Shown here piece after piece: positions 22,849 to 32,057 of a DNA stretch of 32,057 nt (the first letter of the stretch is position 1; each line of letters opens with the position of its first letter). The translations under genes were made by a program, and so were the position numbers. The stretch covers positions 1-32,057 of the forward strand of contig JAEZCF010000087.1 of assembly GCA_023430045.1 (NCBI GenBank), read 5' to 3'. A model generated the notes under the pieces. That model had not been told where the DNA came from and ran no database searches. It saw nothing but the letters and a program-made list of their open reading frames with translations. Source of the DNA: Pseudomonadota bacterium (GTDB taxonomy: Bacteria > Pseudomonadota > Gammaproteobacteria > Xanthomonadales > Xanthomonadaceae).

Positions 22849-23334
22849 ATGCACACCGCTCCGCTTGATTTCCGCCTGGCCACCCGCGATGACGAAGCGC
22901 GGCTGATCGCGCTGATGCGCGATTTCTATGCCGAGGACAGGATCGAATTCGACGAAGCGCGCGTCCGTCGCGGCGTGGATGCCGTGCTCGCCGATCCGCG
23001 CAATGGCGAGGTGCTGCTGTGGCTGGACGAGGCCGGCAACACAGGTGGCTACGCGGTGATCGCCATGGGTTTCAGCTTGGAACAGGGCGGCCATTTCGTG
23101 CTGCTGGATGAACTCTATCTGGCAGCGTCGCTGCGCGGTCGCGGCCGTGGCCGGCAGGCGCTGGCCATCGTCGAACAGCGCGCGCGTGGACGTGGCGTGT
23201 CGCGGCTGCGGCTTGAGGTCAACCGTCACAACGAACTGGCGCGGCGGCTGTATCTGGCCAGCGGGTATGTCGACGATACCCGTGACCTGCTGACGCTGCC
23301 GCTGGACGTTCGGCGCGACGGAGCCATTCAGTGA
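22849..23334 (+). CDS. GNAT-family N-acetyltransferase
   Basis: A 161-residue acetyl-CoA-dependent transferase. The acetyl-CoA-binding loop is the LRGRGRGRQAL segment, preceded by strand VLLDELYLAAS and followed by SRLRLEVNRHNELARRLYLASGY, a textbook GNAT C-terminal half. The substrate is unknown. Two ATG codons are adjacent (22846 and 22849); I chose the second because GAAGGA is then six bases upstream rather than three. The stop overlaps the epmA GTG start (GTGA), suggesting coexpression with the EF-P modifying enzyme. Confidence 0.88.
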   Translation: MHTAPLDFRLATRDDEARLIALMRDFYAEDRIEFDEARVRRGVDAVLADPRNGEVLLWLDEAGNTGGYAVIAMGFSLEQGGHFVLLDELYLAASLRGRGRGRQALAIVEQRARGRGVSRLRLEVNRHNELARRLYLASGYVDDTRDLLTLPLDVRRDGAIQ

Positions 23335-24287
23335 GTGACGGTCTGCTGCGGGCGCTGCGGCAGCGGGCGCAGCTCAACGCGCTGCTGCGGCGCTTCTTCG
23401 CCGATCGCGGCGTGCTGGAAGTGGAAACGCCGATCCTGTCGGCGGCCGGCAACACCGAGCCGAACATCGACAGCTTCCATACTGCGTTCAGCGGCCACGT
23501 GGACGCGGGGGCACGCCAGCGCTGGTTGCGTACGTCACCGGAATATCCGCTCAAGCGCCTGCTCGCCGCCGGCGTCGGTGATTGCTACGAACTGGGCAGG
23601 GTATTCCGCAACGGCGAGGCGGGCGGTCGCCACAACCCGGAATTCAGCATGCTGGAGTGGTACCGCGTGGGCTGGGACCATCATCGCCTGATCGTGGAAA
23701 CCGCTGATCTGGTGCAGCAGGCACTGGCGCTGGTCGGTCGCCAGGCAACGCTGCGGATCGTCGACTACCGTTCGTTGTATCGCCAGCATGCCGGCGTGGA
23801 TCCGTTCGACGACACTCTCCAGCAGCTGCGAGCGCCGCTTGCCGGCGTGGTGATCGATGATGATGGACTGGGCCGGGACGACTGGCTGGACCTGCTGATG
23901 ACGCACTGCATCCAGCCGCATTTCGACGACGACGTGATGACCGTGGTGCATGACTGGCCGGCCACGCAGGCCGCACTGGCCCGCGTGCGGCCGGGCACGC
24001 CGCCCCTGGCTGAACGGTTCGAACTGTACCTGGGCGCGGTGGAGCTGGCCAACGGCTACCACGAACTGGGCGATGCGGCCGAACAGCGCCTGCGTTTCCA
24101 GCATGATCATGAACGTCGTCGCGCGCGGGGCCAGGTCCTGCCGCCGATCGACGATGCGCTGCTGGCCGCGCTGCCGTCCATGCCACCGTGTGCCGGGGTA
24201 GCGGTCGGCGTGGACCGGCTGCTGATGGCGATGAACCGTACACCGCGTATCGCCGACGTGCTGGCATTCGATTTCGCACGAGCCTGA
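23331..24287 (+). CDS. epmA: Elongation factor P--(R)-beta-lysine ligase EpmA
   Basis: A 318-residue class II synthetase paralogue of LysRS lacking the anticodon domain. It attaches (R)-beta-lysine to a conserved lysine of EF-P and so relieves ribosome stalling at polyproline. Motif 2 (GRVFRNGEAGGRHNPEFSMLEWYRV) and motif 3 (GVAVGVDRLLMAM) are clear, and the length matches EpmA/PoxA (about 325). It starts with GTG overlapping the GNAT stop. EpmB and EF-P genes are not in the window. Confidence 0.94.
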   Translation: MSDGLLRALRQRAQLNALLRRFFADRGVLEVETPILSAAGNTEPNIDSFHTAFSGHVDAGARQRWLRTSPEYPLKRLLAAGVGDCYELGRVFRNGEAGGRHNPEFSMLEWYRVGWDHHRLIVETADLVQQALALVGRQATLRIVDYRSLYRQHAGVDPFDDTLQQLRAPLAGVVIDDDGLGRDDWLDLLMTHCIQPHFDDDVMTVVHDWPATQAALARVRPGTPPLAERFELYLGAVELANGYHELGDAAEQRLRFQHDHERRRARGQVLPPIDDALLAALPSMPPCAGVAVGVDRLLMAMNRTPRIADVLAFDFARA

Positions 24288-24387
24288 ACGACGCGAAGAG
24301 CGCTTGCGGGGTTGCCGTGATGATGCTCTTATCACGCCGGTTGCCGCATGGTGGCATCGGAAATCCAGACGCAGGGCGGGGTTGTCG

Positions 24388-25107
24388 TTGAACAAGCTGT
24401 TGGCGGGCATGGGCGCGTCGCTGGGCGCGCTGCTGCTGTGGACCGCGCCGCAGGCGCTGGCGCAGGGGCAGGAGGGGTATGCCGGCGAGGTGGTGCGCTG
24501 CCAGTCGCGCGACCTGGGCTGGGTGCACTGCCGGATGGACGTCAGCGAAGGCGTCGATCTGGTGCGCCAGCTGTCCGGCAACGCCTGCGTGCGCGGCAGC
24601 GAATGGGGTACCGACCGTACCGGTGTCTGGGTGACGCTTGGCTGCAGGGCGGAATTCCGCGCGCGCTCGGCCACCGCAGCCACCGCCACGCGCACGGCAC
24701 CACGCCTGGTGCGCCGCGTGGTGCGTTGCGAATCCAGCGGACGGCCGCAGAGCTGCCCGGTACGGCTGGATGGCGCGCCGGTGCGCCTGCTGCGGCAGAC
24801 CTCGCGGCTGCCCTGCCGGGAAGGCCACAGCTGGGGGTATCGCCGCAATGAAATATGGACCACGCGCGGCTGCCAGGGTGACTTCGAAGTCGGCTCAGCC
24901 GGTGGCGGCTTCGTCGATGCACCGCGCCGCGTCACCTGCGAATCCAAGGACCGGCGCCGCCAGTTCTGCGGCACCAGCATCGAGCGTGACGCGTCGCTGC
25001 TGAAGCAGCTGTCAGGCCGCGCCTGCGAAGAGGGCCGCAGCTGGGGCTGGGACAGGCGCGGTATCTGGGTGGATGATGGTTGCCGGGCCGAGTTCTCGGT
25101 CAACTGA
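24388..25107 (+). CDS. Secreted protein with three DUF3011 repeats
   Basis: About 239 residues. A signal peptide (KLLAGMGASLGALLLWTAPQ, then ALA-Q as likely cleavage site) precedes three repeats of about 55-60 residues. Each repeat starts with a cysteine (VVRCQS, VVRCES, RVTCES), contains a second Cys, then a CxxG-like Cys (NACVRG, LPCREG, RACEEG), a Trp-rich stretch (EWGTDRTGVWV, SWGYRRNEIWT, SWGWDRRGIWV) and a final GCRAEF or GCQGDF. This is the DUF3011 pattern; the four cysteines per repeat probably form disulfides in the periplasm. The TTG at 24388 gives a basic n-region; the ATG at 24409 is an alternative. Function is unknown. Confidence 0.8.
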   Translation: MNKLLAGMGASLGALLLWTAPQALAQGQEGYAGEVVRCQSRDLGWVHCRMDVSEGVDLVRQLSGNACVRGSEWGTDRTGVWVTLGCRAEFRARSATAATATRTAPRLVRRVVRCESSGRPQSCPVRLDGAPVRLLRQTSRLPCREGHSWGYRRNEIWTTRGCQGDFEVGSAGGGFVDAPRRVTCESKDRRRQFCGTSIERDASLLKQLSGRACEEGRSWGWDRRGIWVDDGCRAEFSVN

Positions 25108-25127
25108 GCGCGCATTACAATGGCGGC

Positions 25128-26192
25128 ATGAACGCCTCCACCGACATCGATTACGCACGCTACGACCACATCCGCCCGATCCTGTGGACCGGTGACGCCC
25201 TGCAACTGCTGGACCAGCGCAAGCTGCCATTTCTGGTGGAGCATGTGGCCTGCACCACCAGCGACGACGTTGCCTCTGCCATCCATGCGTTGACCGTGCG
25301 CGGCGCACCGGCGATCGGCATCGCCGCAGCATGGGGCGCGGTGCTGGCGGCGCGCGACATCGACGCTGCCGACGGCGGGCAGGCGCTGCAGAAGCTGGAG
25401 CCCGCGCTGCAGCGACTGAACGCTTCACGTCCCACCGCCGTCAACCTGGCCTGGGCGCTGGCGCGCATGCGTCGGGCGTTGGCGCCTGCCGGTGAGGACT
25501 GGCGCAGCGTGCTGGAAGCTGAAGCGGACGCCATCGCCAGCGAAGACCTCGCCGCCAACCGGCACATGGGCGAGCTGGGGGCCGGCCTGATCGAAGCCGG
25601 CAGCGGCGTGCTGACCCACTGCAACACCGGTTCGCTGGCGACCGCCGGCTTCGGTACCGCCTTGGGCGTCATCCGTGCCGGCGTGGCGCAGCAGCGCATC
25701 GCGCGCGTGTTCGCCGGCGAGACCCGGCCGTGGCTGCAGGGCGCGCGGCTGACGGTATGGGAACTCCAGCAGGATGGCATCGATGCCACCCTGATCGCCG
25801 ATTCGGCGGCTTCGCACCTCATGAAGACCGGTGCGGTGCAATGGGTGGTGGTCGGTGCCGACCGCATCTGCGCCAATGGCGATACCGCGAACAAGATCGG
25901 CACGTATCAGCTGGCCATCGCCGCGCGCCATCACGGCGTCCGGTTCATGGTGGTGGCGCCGTCGTCCACGGTGGACATGGACACCGCCGATGGCAGCCAG
26001 ATCGAGATCGAACAGCGTGATCCGGGCGAGCTGTTCGGGGTCGGTGGCAGCCGCACGGTCGCCGATGGCATCGCCGCCTGGAACCCGGTGTTCGATGTGA
26101 CCCCGGGCGAGCTGATCGATGCGATCGTCACCGAACGCGGCGTGATCCTGGATCCGACCGAGGCGAGCATGCGTGCCGCCTTCGGGGCCTGA
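25128..26192 (+). CDS. mtnA: S-methyl-5-thioribose-1-phosphate isomerase
   Basis: A 354-residue enzyme of the methionine salvage pathway that converts methylthioribose 1-phosphate to methylthioribulose 1-phosphate. It belongs to the eIF2B-like fold. RGAPAIGIAAAWG (about 59-70) binds phosphate. The catalytic residues are C165 (THCNTGSLAT) and D245 (VGADRICANGDTANKIGTY). I chose the ATG at 25128 because it begins just after the DUF3011 gene and gives the family N-terminus; a TACAAT box lies only 7 bases upstream, so a leaderless transcript is possible. No other salvage gene is in the window. Confidence 0.95.
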   Translation: MNASTDIDYARYDHIRPILWTGDALQLLDQRKLPFLVEHVACTTSDDVASAIHALTVRGAPAIGIAAAWGAVLAARDIDAADGGQALQKLEPALQRLNASRPTAVNLAWALARMRRALAPAGEDWRSVLEAEADAIASEDLAANRHMGELGAGLIEAGSGVLTHCNTGSLATAGFGTALGVIRAGVAQQRIARVFAGETRPWLQGARLTVWELQQDGIDATLIADSAASHLMKTGAVQWVVVGADRICANGDTANKIGTYQLAIAARHHGVRFMVVAPSSTVDMDTADGSQIEIEQRDPGELFGVGGSRTVADGIAAWNPVFDVTPGELIDAIVTERGVILDPTEASMRAAFGA

Positions 26193-26214
26193 TCTGCGCG
26201 ACCGCCGTTCCCCG

Positions 26215-26236
26215 GCCGGGCAGAGCCCGCCGCTAC
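26215..26236 (-). repeat. Degenerate SMAG-like palindrome
   Basis: Minus strand GTAGCGGCGGGCTCTGCCCG..., a mutated version of the repeat, 22 bases past the mtnA stop. It faces the intact copy at 26247. Confidence 0.6.
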
Positions 26237-26246
26237 GCCCGCACAC

Positions 26247-26271
26247 GTAGAGCGGGGCTCTGCCCCGCTGC
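26247..26271 (+). repeat. SMAG-like GTAG palindrome
   Basis: GTAG, stem AGCGGGGC, loop TCT, stem GCCCCGCT. With the degenerate neighbour it forms an inverted pair between mtnA and gyrA. Confidence 0.85.
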
Positions 26272-26427
26272 ACACCTAAGTTCCTGATTTGTGCCGGTAA
26301 AATTCCCCCCAAAGCAGGCAGGAAACGGCCCCGTGTGGTAGACTCCGTCGGTTGATCGAGTTTCCGCCGCAGGCGCGCCGAAGGGCCGCTGCGACGGACT
26401 GGACCGCTAGCAGACAACGGAACCCGA

Positions 26428-29163
<2,736 letters not shown>

Positions 29164-29190
29164 TCGCCATCCGCCCCACGAAGTAGACAC

Positions 29191-29225
29191 GACAACGCCG
29201 ACCACCTGGTCGGCGTTGTCTTTTG
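29191..29225 (+). terminator. Intrinsic terminator after gyrA
   Basis: A perfect 14-base stem (29191-29204 with 29207-29220) with a CC centre, followed by TTTT. It lies 27 bases after the gyrA stop. Confidence 0.92.
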
Positions 29226-29316
29226 CGGATTCGGGCGTGATGGCTGCAGCCAGTGAATGCGCTGCGGATATCGCATTCTTTTCACAATTGGCGGAGCTTA
29301 ATGGGCGGGCATTTTT

Positions 29317-29332
29317 CGGACGCAATTGTCCG
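29317..29332. promoter_or_regulatory. Inverted repeat upstream of gcd
   Basis: CGGAC-GCAATT-GTCCG lies 48 bases before the gcd ATG, in the AT-richest part of the 29226-29379 gap. It could be an operator or leader hairpin. Nearby TTCACA/TTGGCG hexamers have no convincing -10 partner. Confidence 0.35.
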
Positions 29333-29379
29333 ATTCGACAGCCCGGCCCCGGCCGGGACGCTTTCCCACGGAGCCCCAC

Positions 29380-31911
29380 ATGTCTGTCAACACACCTCGT
29401 GATTTCCGTACCGACGCGCGCCCGCGCCGGCATCCACTGACGGCCGCGCTGGCGGTGGTGCTGATCGTGCTGGGTCTGGTCATCGGAGGGCTGGGCGGCT
29501 GGCTGGCGGTCCTGGGAGGTTCCTGGTACTACGTGCTGGCCGGGCTGGGCATGCTGGCAAGTGGCGTGTTGCTGTGGCGCAACCAGCGCAGCGGTGCGGT
29601 GCTGTTCGCGGTGTTGTTCGTGGCCACGCTGTTGTGGACGTGGTGGGAATCGGGCAGCAACTACTGGCGCTGGGTGCCGCGCCTGGGCCTGGTGACCGCG
29701 CTGGGGTTCGTGCTCGCGCTGCTGGCGCCCACGCTTGTCGAACCGGTCTCCAGGCGCGTTTCGCGCACCGTTGCCGGCATTCTCGGGCTGGTGTTCGTGG
29801 TGGCCTTCGCGCTGGCCTTCGTGCCGCATGGCGTGGTGCATTCGCAGCAGGGGTTCCCCGAGCCGCTGGCGGCGGCAGGACTGGCGCCCGCAGGCAGCTC
29901 GTCGACCTCGCTGCAGCCGGCAGACCGGCCCGCCGATGGAGATTGGGCCGCCTACGGACGCAACAATGCTGCCACGCGTTTTTCGCCGTTGAAGCAGATA
30001 ACGCCGGAAAATGTCGGCACGCTGGAACAGGCCTGGCTGTTCCGGACCGGTGACCTGCCGGACAAGCGGTGGGGCGCGGAAACCACACCGCTCAAGGTCG
30101 GCGACACGCTGTATCTGTGCACCGCACGCAACCAGCTGGTGGCCCTGAACGCGGCCGATGGCAGTGAGCGCTGGCGTTACGACCCCAAGGTGAAGGATGA
30201 ATCCATTCCGTATACCGCAGCCTGTCGCGGTGTGTCGTATTACCAGCAGCCGGCGGCTGCAGCCGGCGGTGCTGCGCTGGACGTGGCGGCGGATCTTGCC
30301 GGTTCACTGGATGCGGCTGCAGGTGCTACTGGCAGCGTGCCTGCGTCGGCTGGTGCATGCGCGGCGCGCATCATTGAAGGCACTCTCGACGGACGCCTGA
30401 TCGCGGTGGATGCCAAGACCGGCAAACCCTGTGCCGGTTTTGGCAACAACGGCCAGGTCGACATCACCGTGGGCATGGGTGACAGCCCGGCCGGCTACGT
30501 GTCGATCACCTCGCCACCGACCATCGTGCAGGGCGTGGTGGTTACCGGCCACCAGGTGCTGGATGGCCAGCGCCGCGATGCGCCGTCGGGCGTGATCCAG
30601 GCCTATGATGCGGTAACCGGCGCACTGCGCTGGGCCTGGGACATGGACCGCCCCGAGCTGAACGGCGCGCCGCCGCCGGGACAGACCTATACGCGCGGCA
30701 CGCCCAATATGTGGACCACGGCCACCGGAGACGACGAACTGGGGTTGGTCTACCTGCCGATGGGCAACTCCGCGGCTGATTACTGGAGCGGTTCGCGTAC
30801 GGAAAACCAGAACCGCTTCGCAACCTCGCTGGTGGCCATCGACGTCAACACCGGCAAGCCGGTCTGGCATTTCCAGGCAGTGCGCAAGGATGTCTGGGAT
30901 TACGACCTGGGCTCGCAGGCCACGCTGGTCGATTACCCGACGCCGGCCGGCAAGGTGCCGGCCATTCTGCTGCCGACCAAGCAGGGCGACATGTACATCC
31001 TGGATCGCCGCACCGGCACGCTGCTGACGCCGGCCGAGGAGCGCGAAGTACCGACCGGTGGCGTGGAGCCGGAACAGCGGTCGCCGACCCAGCTGTTTTC
31101 GCTGTACCACACCCTGCGCCGCGACGATGACCTGACCGAGCGCGACATGTGGGGCATGACCCCGATCGACCAGCTGGTGTGCCGCATCCAGTTCCGCAAG
31201 GCGAGCTACAAGGGGTTCTACACGCCACCGGAAGCCGATCGCCATTCCATCGAGTATCCCGGTTACAACGGCGGTTCGGACTGGGGCAGCGTGGCGGTGG
31301 ACACACAGCGTGGCGTGATCGTCGCCAACTACAACGACATGCCCAACTACAATCTGCTGGTGCCGCGGGCGAAGGCGGACAGGATGGGCTGGGCGCCGCG
31401 CGAGGACGTGCGCGGCGACATGGGCGGTGCCGAAGGTGCGGGCGATCCGCAGGTGGGCACGCCGTATGCGATCAACGTCAACGCCGGCTGGCGGCTGCCG
31501 TTCACCAAACTGCTGTGCAAGCAGCCACCGTATGGCGGCATCCGTGCCATCGACCTGCGCACCGGCAGGACCCTGTGGGATCGTCCGTTCGGCAGTGCGC
31601 GCGCCAACGGTCCATTCGGCATCCGCTCGGGCCTGCCGATCGAGATCGGTACGCCGAACAACGGTGGCTCGGTGGTGACGGCCAGCGGCCTGATCTTCAT
31701 CGCTGCCGCCACTGACGACCTGCTGCGCGCCATCGACCTGAAGACCGGCAAGGAGCTGTGGCACGTCAAGCTGCCGGCGGGTGGGCAGGCCAACCCGATG
31801 ATCTATGAGCATCAGGGGCGCGAGTATGTGGTCATCATGGCCGGCGGCCACCACTTCATGGAAACCCCTGCCGGCGATTACGTGCTCGCCTATGCCCTGC
31901 CGAAAAACTGA
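29380..31911 (+). CDS. gcd: Membrane-bound PQQ-dependent glucose dehydrogenase
   Basis: An 843-residue quinoprotein that oxidises glucose to gluconolactone in the periplasm and passes electrons to ubiquinone. The N-terminus has about five hydrophobic segments (within 20-147). The PQQ beta-propeller follows, starting near DWAAYGRNNAATRFSPLKQI. D507 (KDVWDYDLGSQ) and K534 (PTKQGDMYILDRRTG) are 27 residues apart, like the catalytic D466 and K493 of E. coli Gcd. A low-complexity Ala/Gly/Ser insert spans about 290-328. The ATG at 29380 has GGAG six bases upstream, which decides the start. No PQQ biosynthesis genes are in the window. Confidence 0.95.
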   Translation: MSVNTPRDFRTDARPRRHPLTAALAVVLIVLGLVIGGLGGWLAVLGGSWYYVLAGLGMLASGVLLWRNQRSGAVLFAVLFVATLLWTWWESGSNYWRWVPRLGLVTALGFVLALLAPTLVEPVSRRVSRTVAGILGLVFVVAFALAFVPHGVVHSQQGFPEPLAAAGLAPAGSSSTSLQPADRPADGDWAAYGRNNAATRFSPLKQITPENVGTLEQAWLFRTGDLPDKRWGAETTPLKVGDTLYLCTARNQLVALNAADGSERWRYDPKVKDESIPYTAACRGVSYYQQPAAAAGGAALDVAADLAGSLDAAAGATGSVPASAGACAARIIEGTLDGRLIAVDAKTGKPCAGFGNNGQVDITVGMGDSPAGYVSITSPPTIVQGVVVTGHQVLDGQRRDAPSGVIQAYDAVTGALRWAWDMDRPELNGAPPPGQTYTRGTPNMWTTATGDDELGLVYLPMGNSAADYWSGSRTENQNRFATSLVAIDVNTGKPVWHFQAVRKDVWDYDLGSQATLVDYPTPAGKVPAILLPTKQGDMYILDRRTGTLLTPAEEREVPTGGVEPEQRSPTQLFSLYHTLRRDDDLTERDMWGMTPIDQLVCRIQFRKASYKGFYTPPEADRHSIEYPGYNGGSDWGSVAVDTQRGVIVANYNDMPNYNLLVPRAKADRMGWAPREDVRGDMGGAEGAGDPQVGTPYAINVNAGWRLPFTKLLCKQPPYGGIRAIDLRTGRTLWDRPFGSARANGPFGIRSGLPIEIGTPNNGGSVVTASGLIFIAAATDDLLRAIDLKTGKELWHVKLPAGGQANPMIYEHQGREYVVIMAGGHHFMETPAGDYVLAYALPKN

Positions 31912-31923
31912 CATCGACATGAC

Positions 31924-32045
31924 GTAGTGCCGGGCTCTGCCCGGCAAGCAGAATCCGTAGTGCCGGGCTCTGCCCGGCAAGCAGAATCCGTAGTGCCGGG
32001 CTCTGCCCGGCAAGCAGAATCCCGTAGTGCCGGGCTCTGCCCGGC
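31924..32045 (+). repeat. Tandem array of four SMAG-like GTAG palindromes
   Basis: Four identical 22-base units (starts 31924, 31957, 31990, 32024), each GTAGT + GCCGGGC-TCT-GCCCGGC, in the same orientation. The spacers are AAGCAGAATCC twice and AAGCAGAATCCC once, so the period is 33, 33 and 34. The array starts 12 bases after the gcd stop and runs to near the window edge. Confidence 0.9.
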
Positions 32046-32057
32046 ATGCATCGCAGC

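Noticed and set aside
20239..23229. A 996-codon open frame on the minus strand
   Set aside because: It is antisense to ligA and the GNAT gene; its translation has no recognisable domain and its composition matches a reverse-frame shadow of GC-rich codons.
31924..32045. CRISPR-like array of regularly spaced repeats
   Set aside because: The spacers are the same 11-12 bases each time, the repeats are perfect GTAG palindromes seen elsewhere in the window, and there are no cas genes.
30304..32047. Minus-strand frames encoding repeated RARHYGF or AGQSPAL peptides
   Set aside because: The peptides are translations of the tandem GTAG palindromes and the frames are antisense to gcd.

Overview
The window is a GC-rich, gene-dense chromosomal segment with no sign of a plasmid, phage or large island. 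Three things point to a Stenotrophomonas (S. maltophilia complex) or close Xanthomonadaceae genome. First, about 17 short palindromes begin with GTAG, as in the SMAG/REP-like repeats known from S. maltophilia. Second, GyrA carries Gln at position 83, the residue reported as native in that species. Third, there are family-typical layouts: smc-zipA-ligA, a long LigA, and a tryptophan-to-quinolinate (kynurenine) branch. Species assignment is inference.

Layout. (1) 30-9548 is a long minus-strand train: asnS, two small unknown genes, a PaiB-like FMN protein, beta-carbonic anhydrase, 3-hydroxyanthranilate dioxygenase, kynU, kmo, sbcB, a DUF2461 gene and a frameshifted DUF2939 gene. Many junctions are overlaps (ATGA, TGATG, GTGA). 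The three kynurenine genes convert kynurenine to the quinolinate precursor for NAD. (2) 9680-12125 holds an IscA/HesB-type Fe-S protein, a ParDE-like toxin-antitoxin cassette with a palindromic operator, and an MFS exporter. The cassette is flanked by 19-bp direct repeats, one of which is the 3' end of the MFS gene. (3) 12309-13735 is the rpsF-rpsR-rplI ribosomal protein operon with a promoter, a structured leader and a strong terminator. (4) 13915-15575 is a 2OG-Fe(II) oxygenase gene overlapping by ATGA with an EamA/DMT exporter gene, a possible modify-and-export unit. (5) 15727-25107 holds smc, zipA, ligA, a GNAT acetyltransferase, epmA and a secreted DUF3011 protein. A cluster of five GTAG palindromes sits between zipA and ligA. 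(6) 25128-31911 holds mtnA, gyrA with a terminator, and the membrane-bound PQQ glucose dehydrogenase gcd. It ends in a four-copy tandem array of GTAG palindromes.

Most of the window is housekeeping: translation, chromosome segregation, replication and repair, division, NAD and methionine salvage. The parts most worth a second look are the oxygenase/exporter pair, the direct repeats around the toxin-antitoxin cassette, the positions of the GTAG palindromes relative to stop codons (one supplies a stop codon), the frameshifted DUF2939 gene and the structured rpsF leader. I saw no tRNA, rRNA, CRISPR array, integrase or transposase.
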